This document shows, one piece after another, positions 43,147 to 53,064 of a stretch of 64,000 nt of DNA. Where the stretch lies: assembly GCA_902384585.1 (NCBI GenBank), contig CABMCJ010000004.1, positions 856,853 through 920,852 of the forward strand, read 5' to 3'. The stretch is from Candidatus Anstonella stagnisolia. GTDB lineage: Archaea; Micrarchaeota; Micrarchaeia; Anstonellales; Anstonellaceae. The notes beneath the pieces are model-generated. The model did no database searches. It was not told the DNA's origin and saw nothing but the letters and a program-made list of their open reading frames with translations. The translations under genes and the position numbers were made by a program. Each line of letters opens with the position of its first letter. Position 1 is the first letter of the stretch.

Positions 43147-43727
43147 AACCTCCTGCAAACGAGACAATGCGCCAGCTCTACCACATTTTCATAGGGCTTT
43201 GCTTCATCACAACCCTGCTCCTTTTTGGCAAGGGAATGCTGCTTTTCCTGCTCATGCCCTGCGCGCTCTTTGTGCTTTGCATAGTCCACCTCAAGCACCT
43301 GCATGCGCGCATCCCCATAGTGGACGACCTGCTTTTGCGCATGGAGCGCACGGATGCGCCCTCGCAGGGCGCCGGCTCGCTTTGGTACGTTTGCGGCATG
43401 CTCCTGCTCGCGTCTTTCCTCCAAAACGATGCAGCGCTTGCTTGCTCGCTTTTCATACTTGCAATAGGGGACGGGGTTTCAACGCTTGTTGGAAAGCATT
43501 TTGGAAAGCACCCAATCCCCTACAACAAGAAGAAAACAATGGAGGGTTCGCTCGCATTTTTCCTTTCCTGCACCCCTGTATTTTTCCTGGGCGGCCTCCC
43601 CGCGCTTTTAGTTGCGGCTGCCTGCACAGTCGTAGAGAGCCTCCCGCACGACTTTGGGAAAATAAGGCTGGATGACAACCTCACGATTTCCCTTGCGTGC
43701 CTGCTGCTCTTTGGCGCCATGGGGTAA
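43143..43727 (+). CDS. polyprenol/dolichol kinase-like membrane protein
   Basis: 194 residues with about six helices. The segment LAIGDGVSTLVGKHFGKHPIPYNKKKTMEGSLAFF is the signature of the CTP-dependent dolichol/phytol/diacylglycerol kinase family (SEC59, DGK1, VTE5), and an N-terminal ETMRQLYHIFIG matches the family start. It would phosphorylate a lipid alcohol with CTP. Translationally coupled to the PAP2 gene. Confidence 0.82.
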   Translation: MKPPANETMRQLYHIFIGLCFITTLLLFGKGMLLFLLMPCALFVLCIVHLKHLHARIPIVDDLLLRMERTDAPSQGAGSLWYVCGMLLLASFLQNDAALACSLFILAIGDGVSTLVGKHFGKHPIPYNKKKTMEGSLAFFLSCTPVFFLGGLPALLVAAACTVVESLPHDFGKIRLDDNLTISLACLLLFGAMG

Positions 43728-43770
43728 ACTATTAAATCCAACCCCATCCAAATACACATGGTGATTCTCC

Positions 43771-46245
43771 ATGGCTTACTCGCTTGCACAAAACCGTGAA
43801 ACTGCCGAAAGGGTTACGCAGAAAATATTTGTGCACGGCGAGGATGTCTCAAAATTCGTTTCCCGCTGGGCAGCGGAGACCGGCGCAAGCGTCCCGAACC
43901 TTCCTGAAAATTTAGGCTGGCTTCTTGGGAAAATAAAAGCCGGTGAGGGGCAAAAAATAAGCGACCTCTTCTCCCTCTATTTCACAGGAACCGGCGCCGG
44001 AAGGGTAGGCCTCACAACGCTCAACTCAATCCTTTCTGAAATGAAAGATGCAAACCTCTCCTCAATTGATGCCACTGCCCTTAGGCGCTTCATGGAATAC
44101 AACGAAGGCGAAAGCTCCCAGGGCAGGCGCCTTTCCGAAACAGCCTCCAGCAACTTCCAGATATACCACGCTCTCAAAATCGCAGAAGGCGAAATAGTCC
44201 CAAGCCGCAGGGGCCAGGGCGGCGGTGCCGCACTAACGCAAGGCGGCGCGCAATCCCGGCAAGGCGGCGCAGAAGACGGGCAAGAACCCCAAGGCATCCC
44301 GCGTGCAGCAGGCGCGCGTGCGCAAATGCCTGAATTTGATTCCTCTTCCCTTGAGCGCACCCAGAATGAAATGTATTCCGCCTACAAAAAGATGAATTCC
44401 GAATGGTCGGATGCAATGTCCAGCAAATGGAACATCATAAAGGAAGGCATAATCGCGCCCAAGGAGTCCAAGGAGCGCTATGCCCTCAGTGCGCAATTCT
44501 CCAAGGTTACATCCAATTTCACCATGCTCACAAGCCGCTATGTTGCGCTGCGCAGCACAATAAACAACGGAAACGTTGCCTTATTCGGGGCAGCAATGGG
44601 GGAATATTTCAGCATGCTCGAGCAGTACGTTTCCTCGCTTCGCGACCTGCAGCAAATGACCTCGAACTACGATGCGCGAAGCGGCATGAAATTAGTGGGC
44701 GCTTCCATAGACCTTGCGCTCGAAGCAGCGATGGTCGTCCCACTCGCAGGCGGCATCATGCGCCTTGCAGGGACCGGCACATCCGCCGCAATGCGCGGGT
44801 TGGGCGGAATGGGCAAGGCAGACTGGATTGCAAGCGGCGTGAGCACGCTTGTATTCGGCAGCGCCCTCACCGGCAAGGAAATCGCAGAAACGCGCGCAGT
44901 GAACAATGCGCTTGCGAATTTCGAGAAAGACCAGGCAGGCACAATTCACAATTTGCGCCTCATGCTCCTTGAATGGAAGAAGCAGCTTGCGCCAGTTCCC
45001 GCTTCCTCATCCCTTGTGCAGCAGATTGACGATACAATGTCCAAGCTTGCGGACATCGAATACGCGCTCAAGCGGCGCGAATCCGTGAGCGCAAAGGACG
45101 TTGCGCTCCTCTTTGCGCAGGTTGCAGTGCTCTCAATCGGCGTCAGTGCAATCCGCCCAGCGCGTGCCACTGTGCAGCCCGCGCCTGCTCCAAAAAGCCC
45201 TGTGATTGCAAACAGGCAGATTGTTCCAACCGAAGCAGACCTTGCAATTTCCCCCTCGCCCGCACCTGCGGATGTTGCAAATCCCACAAGATGGCAGAAA
45301 ATAAAAACCGGAGCAAAAGAAAAAGCCGTGAAAATAAAAGACGCAACAAAGGCAGCAACGCAAAAAATAACGGCCGCAACAAAAGAAAAGGCGCAGGGCC
45401 TCAGGGAGCGCTGGCAGCAAAGGCGCGCGGCAAAAGGGGCCGCAGAAGAACCTGCGGTTGCAGAAACAGCTCCGGAAGCCGCACCTGCGCGGCAAAGCAA
45501 ACTTAGGCATCCCGTGCGCGCATTCAATGATTGGCGCGCCAGCCGCGCAGAAGCGAAAGGTTCAAATGCGCCAGCAGAAAGCGAATCCGTTTCACCTGCA
45601 GATGGCGAAGTCCAAGCACCAGGAAAAGCGCGCCGTGCCAAAGACGCAGCAGGCGCTGCCCTAAAGAAAGGCGTGAAAAAAGGAAAGGAGATAGCTGCGG
45701 ATGTAGGCGAGTACCTTGCCCCAAAAGACATTTCCAAATACGTAACAAAAGGCGAAGACGGCACGTTCACTTTCCCCCGCCCAAAAGAGGTGTACATCCT
45801 AGGCAAGGAAGGTTCCCTCAAAAGGCCCTCATCCAAAAAGGCTTATGAACTCAAGGCAGGCGACCAGATTAAGATACGCATGCGAACATGCACGCTGCAG
45901 GAGGACGGAACTTTCAAGCCAGAAGAAAGCATTTCCCTTTCTTCCGCTTCTTCAACAAAAACAATACGCGGCGGCTTCCCATTCGGGCTCAAGAATTTTG
46001 GCACGCTTGAAAAAACAACGGACGGGCTAAAATTCACAAACAACAAAAGGCTCGTTGACATCCTTATACAAACAAAAGAGGGCGAAGAAATAAGCGTGCC
46101 GCGCGGCGATTCCCACATAATCCAGGACGGGGACCGCATATACACTGGAAGGTATTTGCACCTTAAAAGCTACGTATATGAAGATGGCAACTGGCACGTA
46201 GAAATAGCAGGAAGGCGCGTGCTCTACCGCGACCACGAAATATAA
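43771..46245 (+). CDS. large orphan protein
   Basis: 824 residues, not recognised. Residues 1-140 are helical. A Gly/Gln-rich linker (about 150-185) leads to a long helical region with two hydrophobic stretches (LALEAAMVVPLAGGIM about 312-327 and VALLFAQVAVLSIGVSAI about 446-463). A Lys/Ala-rich segment (about 500-640) follows and then a beta-rich C-terminal domain of about 180 residues. A CTATTAAATCC box precedes the ATG. It opens the orphan island of 43.7-62.7 kb. Confidence 0.65.
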   Translation: MAYSLAQNRETAERVTQKIFVHGEDVSKFVSRWAAETGASVPNLPENLGWLLGKIKAGEGQKISDLFSLYFTGTGAGRVGLTTLNSILSEMKDANLSSIDATALRRFMEYNEGESSQGRRLSETASSNFQIYHALKIAEGEIVPSRRGQGGGAALTQGGAQSRQGGAEDGQEPQGIPRAAGARAQMPEFDSSSLERTQNEMYSAYKKMNSEWSDAMSSKWNIIKEGIIAPKESKERYALSAQFSKVTSNFTMLTSRYVALRSTINNGNVALFGAAMGEYFSMLEQYVSSLRDLQQMTSNYDARSGMKLVGASIDLALEAAMVVPLAGGIMRLAGTGTSAAMRGLGGMGKADWIASGVSTLVFGSALTGKEIAETRAVNNALANFEKDQAGTIHNLRLMLLEWKKQLAPVPASSSLVQQIDDTMSKLADIEYALKRRESVSAKDVALLFAQVAVLSIGVSAIRPARATVQPAPAPKSPVIANRQIVPTEADLAISPSPAPADVANPTRWQKIKTGAKEKAVKIKDATKAATQKITAATKEKAQGLRERWQQRRAAKGAAEEPAVAETAPEAAPARQSKLRHPVRAFNDWRASRAEAKGSNAPAESESVSPADGEVQAPGKARRAKDAAGAALKKGVKKGKEIAADVGEYLAPKDISKYVTKGEDGTFTFPRPKEVYILGKEGSLKRPSSKKAYELKAGDQIKIRMRTCTLQEDGTFKPEESISLSSASSTKTIRGGFPFGLKNFGTLEKTTDGLKFTNNKRLVDILIQTKEGEEISVPRGDSHIIQDGDRIYTGRYLHLKSYVYEDGNWHVEIAGRRVLYRDHEI

Positions 46246-46264
46246 ATTCCTTTCCTACTTTTGA

Positions 46265-46320
46265 GTCGTAATTCGCTTCGCTCATTACGACAGCTGAAAA
46301 AATCCTTTTGGATTTTTTCA
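46265..46320. terminator. double hairpin between convergent genes
   Basis: GTCGTAAT (46265-46272) pairs with ATTACGAC (46284-46291), and TGAAAAAATCC-TTTT-GGATTTTTTCA (46295-46320) is an 11-bp perfect stem ending in a T run. It includes the stop codon of the minus-strand gene and reads as a terminator in both directions. Confidence 0.55.
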
Positions 46321-47463
46321 TTTCCCGTGCTTGGCGTGCGCGTGCTTGTGTTCGGCATTGTGCGTGTGCCCTTCGTGCGCATTCTCATGCGCGTGCGTTC
46401 CACGCATTCCTTCGTGCGCATGCCCCGCCTGCTTCTTTCCTTTCATGAAGAAGTACGCGCCCGCCAGTGTTGCGACTGCAAGCAGCGTAAATATCCCTGC
46501 CCCGAATAAAACCACCGCATTGGCAGCATCCTGTTTTTGCTGCGCGGCTTTCTGTGCAGCAGCCGCAGCCGCAAGCGCTTCCTCCTCGCGCGCAAGCTGC
46601 TGCGCATACGAGTCAGTTGCAGCCTCTATTTTCTTTACTGTGCCTATTTCAACTATGGACTGCGTCCCCATGTAAGTGAAAACGTACCTTCCTTCCCTTG
46701 CAGCATTTATTATCGCAATGCCGTTCTCATCCGCAACCAGCGAAACCTTCCCATCAGGGGCAAGGGCTTCAACCTGCGCATTTGGGGCACCCGCATCCCC
46801 CACCCCCACTTTCACCTTTATGGGTGCATAGAGGGCGCCCTTGTCCACAACTGAAACAAACGGGAGCGCACTTTGTTCAGGCGCAGTTCCGTTGCCTGCG
46901 TTCGCCTCAACTTTTTTCTTCAGGTTCACGTCCAGCAGCATTGTCTGCGAGCCTGATACGCTGAAAGTCACGTTGGTGCCCGCATATTCGCTTGCGCTTG
47001 GGACAAGCGTGTAGCTCCCGTCATCCAAAAACTGCAGCACATAGGAGCCGCCCCCGTACACTTTTGCGCTTGATTGCGTCACGTTGTTCCTTACCGCGTA
47101 AAGCTTGAGCCCGTCAGGTATTTTCCCCTCAGCATACACCGTGCCGTACAGGACAGAATACGACCTTCCCTGTATCGCAGTAAGCGTAACGTCCGTTTTC
47201 CCGTTCACTTTAAGCACGTTCACAAATACCGGATAACCCGCCCTTGAAACCCTTGCAATATATTCCCCGTCCTGCACTTCCATTGTTGCATACCCGGTCC
47301 TGTCCGCGGTCGCATTCGCAGCAACCACGCTTTTTTGCAGCAATTCAACCGGCGTGCCATAAAGTGCGGTGTTCCAGTTGTCCAGCACCCTTATCGTGAC
47401 GTTTGAAGCAAAAATCGCAGAGCATACGAATGCAAGCACAAAAAGGAACGCAAATGAACGCAC
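46318..47463 (-). CDS. secreted beta-repeat protein with membrane anchor and His-rich tail
   Basis: About 381 residues. Signal peptide (VRSFAFLFVLAFVCSAIFA), then several Ig-like/carboxypeptidase-regulatory-like repeats (TPVELLQKSVVAANATADRTGYATMEVQDGEYIARVSRAGYP). A coiled Ala/Gln stretch and one membrane helix (VVLFGAGIFTLLAVATLAGAYFF) follow. The tail has about a dozen His in HAHEG/HTHN/HKHAH units. The cytoplasmic tail probably binds nickel, zinc or copper. The start is uncertain; I chose the GTG at 47463 after GGTGGTGTAT, with another GTG at 47511. Confidence 0.7.
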   Translation of the reverse strand: MRSFAFLFVLAFVCSAIFASNVTIRVLDNWNTALYGTPVELLQKSVVAANATADRTGYATMEVQDGEYIARVSRAGYPVFVNVLKVNGKTDVTLTAIQGRSYSVLYGTVYAEGKIPDGLKLYAVRNNVTQSSAKVYGGGSYVLQFLDDGSYTLVPSASEYAGTNVTFSVSGSQTMLLDVNLKKKVEANAGNGTAPEQSALPFVSVVDKGALYAPIKVKVGVGDAGAPNAQVEALAPDGKVSLVADENGIAIINAAREGRYVFTYMGTQSIVEIGTVKKIEAATDSYAQQLAREEEALAAAAAAQKAAQQKQDAANAVVLFGAGIFTLLAVATLAGAYFFMKGKKQAGHAHEGMRGTHAHENAHEGHTHNAEHKHAHAKHGK

Positions 47464-47521
47464 ATACACCACCGATTTTACAATCCGCCCAAAGGTTAAA
47501 AAGGTTGGCACAGGCAGCCGG

Positions 47522-47543
47522 CAGGCGCCTGGGCAGGCGCCTG
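47522..47543. promoter_or_regulatory. tandem palindromic operator candidate
   Basis: The perfect 10-bp palindrome CAGGCGCCTG occurs twice, at 47522-47531 and 47534-47543, with centres 12 bases apart. It lies between two divergent genes and immediately upstream of the TTATTTAAAG box of the plus-strand gene. The arrangement suits a dimeric regulator binding side by side. Confidence 0.5.
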
Positions 47544-47559
47544 TTATTTAAAGTCCAAA

Positions 47560-50307
47560 ATGCAAATAACAACCGTGGACTCCTCACCAAAGTTCCCAAC
47601 CGCGCAGCGCACTTCGCCCATAAGCCAGCCTGCCTACGATGCCGCGCTCAAGTACGCGACATCCCAATATGGCGCAACCTCCTATTTCAAGCTCGCCCAA
47701 CTGGGCAACAATTCCTATGCAGCCGCATTCTCAGACGGCACAAGCTTCTACGTGCGCAGGCTCTCCATATCCCAAACAGGCGGAAATTTTTCAGTTCAGG
47801 AGTTTGGCATTGATGCAAAAATGCTTGGGCAGCTTGCAACGCAGCAGGGCTTTTTTGTGGATTATCTCTCCAACCTCTATGGCACTTCGCCCAAGGAAGG
47901 CTCCATGCACGCAACTTCTTCGGGCGCGGTTTTTGCAGCAATGCGCCGCCCTGAGCACTTTGGCGCAACAGAGGAATACGCATGCAGCATTTCAATGGAT
48001 GCCCAGACTGGCAGCATAGCGCTGCGTGCATACAACAAAGAACAAATACGGCAGGCGCGCTCAGGCTTTTCAGGCTCCCAAAACCCCTTCCTGAGCGCAG
48101 CAGCCTCCGATTGCGCCGCGCTTGAAGCATGGTTTTCTTCGGATTCCGCCCAAAAGTATTCCCCCTCTTCCCTTGAGAATTTCTTTTCCACTGTGGCCCG
48201 CGTGAACACCCTTGAGCAGTGCGCCCCATTGTTTGGCGAAAATGCAGCGCAGGATATGCTCTCCACCGTGAAAACAGCCGAGTTCCTCCTGAACTACCTT
48301 TCTTCGCGCATATCTTCCTATGAGGCAATGCTTGCAAACATGAACTCCTTTTTCCCAGGCTCGCTGGATTCAGATGCAGTGCAGAATGCGCTCAGCAGCC
48401 TTTCAGAAATAAAGAAGGCGCTTTCCGAGCCCAACCTCTCCCGCGCGCAAGAGCTTCTCTTTGGAACCTCAGGCAGCATGGAAGAAAGCGCATTTTTCTC
48501 AGCCATCGCAACCCTCCTCAATGCACCTGGCTCCCAAGGCAGCCCAATGCAGCAGATCGCGCTTGGCCCAACAGGCTCGCGCACCCCAATGCAGCAGATG
48601 GCTCTTGATTTTTTCAATGCAGAGCGCGATACTTATTTTGCAATGCTGCAAAAAGTTTTCAGCCCGTCCTTCAAGCCCTCCACAAATTCCCCAAGCGAAG
48701 TTTTGGGAGGCATAAATCTCCCAAAAACAACAATTTTCCTCCAGGATGCATGGATGCGCTCACTTGAGCGGGCTTCGCCCACAGCGCTCGGGAATGTTGG
48801 CATTCCCTCGCTTGGTGCGCGCCCAAAAACATCCGCGCGGGAAGAGGGCATTTCCTTCAACTCCTCAGGCTTCTCTACATCAGTCTCCTCAACCACCTCG
48901 GTTGCCTCAGGCAACGCCCAAGATGCAGCACTCCTCAAGCCCGCATTCCAGTCCGCATCCCTTCTCCACAGGTGCAGCGAGGCAGCCTCCAAGCTTCTGG
49001 AAAACAGCGCCCCAGACGCGCAGCTTGTGCGCGAGTTCTCCACCCTGCATTCCTCTGCAGTTGCAACTTCCTCTTCAACTTCCTCTTATGTGCGCACCCA
49101 GCTTGTTTCCCGCCGCCGCGATGCCGCAATAAACAAGGAGCTTGATGTAGTGGGCTCGCAGCTCATCCCCTTTTACGATTCCTCAAGGTTCATTTCCCAA
49201 AACGGCTTTAGTGCGGATGTTGCGCCCCTTCTCGCACTTGACGCAGCGCAGGCAGGCCTAATGCTCGCAGGCTGCGTTGTTGGCTCCAAAATGCTAACAG
49301 CCGCCAAATTTGGCAAAGCCGCAGCCCTTGAAATAAAGGCAACAACTGCAACCGGCAGGCTTGCCTCCCGCGCAGCAAACGCAGCATATTCCGAGCTTGC
49401 AAGCGCAAAGGGCGCGCTCTGGTTCGCAGGCTTTACTGCTGCCCAGAACGCGCTCAAATACGACGGCTTCTTAAAGGGCGGCAGGCTGCAGTTCCCCATT
49501 TCCAAAGACCCAGAGTTTGTAGAGTTCCTCTCCACAATGCTCAGCCCGCACACAGATAACGAAGAGCGCATAGCTGCAATCTCAAACGCCTCTTTGCAAA
49601 CCCTCAAGGATTACATCGGCTTTGGGATGTTCGCAGGAATGGGCGGCAACGTGCTTCTTCGGGGCGCAGAAAAAGGCATCAAGGCAACCGCAAAGTTCGC
49701 GCTGGGGCACAAGGCCGCAATAGGCTTTGCAACTGCCTCCGCACTCACGCTTGATTCCCCCATAAACGCAGCAAGTTCGCAGAAGGATGCGCAGCAGCAG
49801 TTTTTCATTGACTGCTGCAAGGAGTTTTCCCTTGGCAGCCCCTCCTCCCTGCAAACCGCGCGCGAGTTTGACCTTGCCTTTTCCGGCATGGATTCCCAAG
49901 TCGCAGTAAGCGCAGTTGATTTCGCAAGGCAGCTCCTCAAGGATGCGCAGGAAGCCTACCCTGCACAATCCGCCCCCTTCTCCTTTTCCCCTGAAGGGAA
50001 GGAAAAGGAAATTTTCGCGCTTGCAGTTTTCTCCTATTCCGCAGCAACAGCGGAAGAAAGGGAAACCCTTTCAAACGAGCTGCTCGGAAGCCTCCCATCC
50101 CTGCTTGATTCCCTTGATTTCATAGGCAGCAAATCCCAATCCGCGGGAAAAAGTTCCCCTTTCGCAACCCTGCAGTTCCTGAAGGAGAACAACCTGCCCC
50201 CTTTTTCGCTTTTGCAGCTTGCCCACACAGTTGATGAGGGAGATGCGCAAGCGCAGGGCGCGCTCGGTTCCATAGAAAAAATAAATTCCCATATTTTTTC
50301 CCAATAA
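47560..50307 (+). CDS. large orphan protein
   Basis: 915 residues, not recognised. It is rich in Ser and Ala, largely helical, with a moderately hydrophobic stretch near residues 560-580 (LLALDAAQAGLMLAGCVVGSKML) and another near 690-705. No signal peptide is seen. The TTATTTAAA box lies only about 10 bases before the ATG at 47560, so a leaderless start at the in-frame GTG 47575 (five codons in) is an alternative. A double palindrome sits just upstream. Confidence 0.65.
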   Translation: MQITTVDSSPKFPTAQRTSPISQPAYDAALKYATSQYGATSYFKLAQLGNNSYAAAFSDGTSFYVRRLSISQTGGNFSVQEFGIDAKMLGQLATQQGFFVDYLSNLYGTSPKEGSMHATSSGAVFAAMRRPEHFGATEEYACSISMDAQTGSIALRAYNKEQIRQARSGFSGSQNPFLSAAASDCAALEAWFSSDSAQKYSPSSLENFFSTVARVNTLEQCAPLFGENAAQDMLSTVKTAEFLLNYLSSRISSYEAMLANMNSFFPGSLDSDAVQNALSSLSEIKKALSEPNLSRAQELLFGTSGSMEESAFFSAIATLLNAPGSQGSPMQQIALGPTGSRTPMQQMALDFFNAERDTYFAMLQKVFSPSFKPSTNSPSEVLGGINLPKTTIFLQDAWMRSLERASPTALGNVGIPSLGARPKTSAREEGISFNSSGFSTSVSSTTSVASGNAQDAALLKPAFQSASLLHRCSEAASKLLENSAPDAQLVREFSTLHSSAVATSSSTSSYVRTQLVSRRRDAAINKELDVVGSQLIPFYDSSRFISQNGFSADVAPLLALDAAQAGLMLAGCVVGSKMLTAAKFGKAAALEIKATTATGRLASRAANAAYSELASAKGALWFAGFTAAQNALKYDGFLKGGRLQFPISKDPEFVEFLSTMLSPHTDNEERIAAISNASLQTLKDYIGFGMFAGMGGNVLLRGAEKGIKATAKFALGHKAAIGFATASALTLDSPINAASSQKDAQQQFFIDCCKEFSLGSPSSLQTAREFDLAFSGMDSQVAVSAVDFARQLLKDAQEAYPAQSAPFSFSPEGKEKEIFALAVFSYSAATAEERETLSNELLGSLPSLLDSLDFIGSKSQSAGKSSPFATLQFLKENNLPPFSLLQLAHTVDEGDAQAQGALGSIEKINSHIFSQ

Positions 50308-50365
50308 GAAAGTAATATAAACGACCTTTTGGCATAACACATATGCCTTGCGCGGGGTTGATAAA

Positions 50366-51094
50366 ATGTCAGCATTGGAAGTCGTCAAACAGGAAGTACC
50401 AAAAGTCGTTTCGGACGATGCGATTGTAAAGCGCGCAGCAGCACTTCTTATCAATAAAAAAACCACCGTAGATACGGCAGTAACCCAACTCTTAAAGGAA
50501 GGCAAGAAAGCACATCTGGATGATGCGCGCGTGCGCGGCCTTATACAGACACGCCTTATAGATACCGGCATGGTAGACGCAGGTGGGAACGTTTTGCAGC
50601 GCGAAGCGCTCTTCAAGCTTGGCGGCAACGAATTTACCCTCGCCATCAAGGATGCAGCCGCAGCCGCAAGGGCCGCAGCCGAGGCAACAAAAGAAGCCAC
50701 AAAAGCCCAACTCAAGGCAACAGGAACCGGCATAAAGGCGGGCGCAGTGGGTGTAAAAGTAGGCGGCGTCAAAGGATGGAAAATTGCCAAAAAAGCTACG
50801 CCCTGGGTAGCTGGTGCAGTAGTTGCCGGCCTGGCAACAATAGGCGGAGTAGAAGTTTATAACGAAGTTACAGGCAGCAAGGCAAAAAGCATGGGTCCTA
50901 CAGTGCAGCCTGTTGCACCAGTGCAAAAATCCTTCCAGGAGGAAATAAGCGATTACATAAAGGAGAAAGTGAAGCCCTCAGAACAAGAGAGATACATAAA
51001 TCATTTTTCCACATTTGAGGGCACGTATACCTCAAACCAGGTGAAAAACTGGGTGGATGAAACTCTACAAATGCATCCCAATGAGCGTAAGTAA
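50366..51094 (+). CDS. orphan single-pass membrane protein
   Basis: 242 residues. The N-terminal 90 residues are helical, with a possible winged-helix-like segment (IVKRAAALLINKKTTVDTAVTQLLKEGKKAHLDDARV). A long Ala/Lys helix and one membrane helix (TPWVAGAVVAGLATIGGVEV, about 150-170) follow, then a C-terminal region of about 70 residues. AATATAAACGACC lies upstream as TATA box. It starts a unit with the next gene (spacer 11 bases). Function unknown. Confidence 0.65.
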   Translation: MSALEVVKQEVPKVVSDDAIVKRAAALLINKKTTVDTAVTQLLKEGKKAHLDDARVRGLIQTRLIDTGMVDAGGNVLQREALFKLGGNEFTLAIKDAAAAARAAAEATKEATKAQLKATGTGIKAGAVGVKVGGVKGWKIAKKATPWVAGAVVAGLATIGGVEVYNEVTGSKAKSMGPTVQPVAPVQKSFQEEISDYIKEKVKPSEQERYINHFSTFEGTYTSNQVKNWVDETLQMHPNERK

Positions 51095-51105
51095 GGTGAT
51101 TCCAA

Positions 51106-53049
51106 ATGGCAATAGCAACAGTCGCAGAACAGGCTTCACCTAAACCGGAGTTCGGAGGTCCGGTCTTAAAACAAGCGAGCCAGGCTTCTGAGTTCGGGGG
51201 CCCAAAAATCAACCCAGAGCAGGCATTTTTCAAGGACATCTTCGGAAAGCTGGCAGCAAAGGCAATGCGCTTTGGCGACAAGTGCATGGAAGCCGCAAAG
51301 GATTTCCAGGCAAGCCGCAACAACGCACTTGCAGTTGCGAATTATGAAAAAGCCGCAAGCCTGTACAAGCAGGCGGTTTCATTTGCTTCGCGCGCAGAGC
51401 ATACTGCCTTTGAGCAGGCAACCGCAAAGCTGAAGCTTGCAAATTCTTCCCTTGAGAGCATGCGCGCAAGCAGGACACTGCCTTCAATTGCCCTTCCCAG
51501 AACAACAGCATCAGCAGATACGCGCCGCCTTACTGCAATTCCGGATTCATATTCAAGCGCGCTTGCCGCGGCTGTTGCAACTTACAAGTCCGCAAAAACC
51601 GTTGAGGACGTGCAGCGCGAGCTTACGTCCACCATGCTCTACCTTCGCTCGCACAATGCAATACCTGCAGGCACGGGTTTCAAGGATCTTAAAAGCGCCC
51701 AGCAGCGCACAGTGCTTCAGCTTGCGCTCGCGGCAGCATACATGGGAACTGGCAACATGCGTGATAAGCTCAATGAGCTTGGCGACTTCAGCATAAATGA
51801 AAAGGGAGAAATAGCACAGGCAGGCTCAAAACCCATTTCCCCCAACGCATTTTTCCAGAACTTCAACAGCCGCATTCAAAACGCAACAGGGCTTTTCAGC
51901 TCATACATGCCAGTCGGGTTCGGCGAGCTTCCCAAATACGTGCCAAAAATTCTCACGCCCACTGCGCCCATAAGAAGCTTCACCCCTGTCCAATTCTCCC
52001 TAAGCGACACAATACCCGCAAATCCTGCCTCAATGGCAACGCAGCTTCTTGAGAACGGGGAGCTCAATGCAAAAGGAGTCCGCCTGCTTGAACAGGGAGG
52101 CTTTAAGGAGCAAAAAGGAATGGCAGCCTCCGACATAATCGGCGGATACGATACTTCGCGCACAAAATGGCTTGCAAGCTCACTTGCGCTTGGGGAACTT
52201 CAGGATGCTGGCGTTCTGTCTCAAAACGGTCAATCCCACGATGGAGTGAGGAATGTTTACACATACGGGCTTACTCCTGCCGCAATGGGCACCACGCTTT
52301 ACACGAACCTGCCGCAAGCACAAAAAGACGAGCTTGCGCGCGTACTGCAGGAAACGCAAACTTACGTGCGCATGGGCGCAAAAACCGGCATGTTGTACGA
52401 CACGAACCGCACTCTTGGAAAGAAGCCCATAGAGCTTTTGCTTGAAATCGGGGGGCAAGTAACCCCGCAGGCAAAAGCCAATGATGCAGCCAAAACGAAA
52501 TCCGAACAGATCGGGATTCAGATAAGTTCCCTGGACAAGCAGCTTGCACCCATACGTGCAAAGATAGACGAGGGCGAGGCAAGGCTTGAGAAGCTCAATA
52601 AAAGCCCAACCGGATACAATGCAACGCAGATTAGAAAACTCCAAGGCGAGCTAAATGCGCTGCAATCAAGCCAAACCGCACTAGAATCCCAACGGGACGG
52701 CTTGCAGGCGCAGCTTGATGCCTTAACTCCAAAAGAAAAGCCAAAAGAAGAAGCCAAGAAACCAACGGCACCAACCCCTGCCCCAAGAGCAGCGCAGCAA
52801 AGCAACCTTAGAAACAAGCTTGCGACCGACATTCTGCTCCAAAGGGAAGTTCTTGATACTGACCTTGCTGCCCCAAGGGTCTCAAGCCGCCTTGCAAGCG
52901 CCGTGAACGGCCTAACGCAGGATGAAGTGCGCGAAGTCCTTATAAATTTCAGGAAGAGCCTGAGCGTTGCCAACCCAACCGGCTTTGAAGAGCGCATAGC
53001 GCTTTTTGAGAAAACAGCAGCGCAATACCGCGAGGAAAAGAACGAGTAA
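51106..53049 (+). CDS. large orphan protein with EFGGP motifs and coiled coil
   Basis: 647 residues. The N-terminus carries EFGGP twice (residues 15-19 and 29-33). Residues 38-110 form a helical segment like a MIT/TPR-type helix bundle (AMRFGDKCMEAAKDFQ, ALAVANYEKAASLYKQAVSFA). Residues about 465-545 are a coiled coil (ISSLDKQLAPIRAKIDEGEARLEKLNK), then a Pro-rich linker and a helical C-terminus. AAGGTGATTCC precedes the ATG. The same EF(A/G)G motif recurs in the 1227-residue protein at 57974-61657. Confidence 0.68.
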   Translation: MAIATVAEQASPKPEFGGPVLKQASQASEFGGPKINPEQAFFKDIFGKLAAKAMRFGDKCMEAAKDFQASRNNALAVANYEKAASLYKQAVSFASRAEHTAFEQATAKLKLANSSLESMRASRTLPSIALPRTTASADTRRLTAIPDSYSSALAAAVATYKSAKTVEDVQRELTSTMLYLRSHNAIPAGTGFKDLKSAQQRTVLQLALAAAYMGTGNMRDKLNELGDFSINEKGEIAQAGSKPISPNAFFQNFNSRIQNATGLFSSYMPVGFGELPKYVPKILTPTAPIRSFTPVQFSLSDTIPANPASMATQLLENGELNAKGVRLLEQGGFKEQKGMAASDIIGGYDTSRTKWLASSLALGELQDAGVLSQNGQSHDGVRNVYTYGLTPAAMGTTLYTNLPQAQKDELARVLQETQTYVRMGAKTGMLYDTNRTLGKKPIELLLEIGGQVTPQAKANDAAKTKSEQIGIQISSLDKQLAPIRAKIDEGEARLEKLNKSPTGYNATQIRKLQGELNALQSSQTALESQRDGLQAQLDALTPKEKPKEEAKKPTAPTPAPRAAQQSNLRNKLATDILLQREVLDTDLAAPRVSSRLASAVNGLTQDEVREVLINFRKSLSVANPTGFEERIALFEKTAAQYREEKNE

Positions 53050-53064
53050 TTCAAGGCATAAAAA

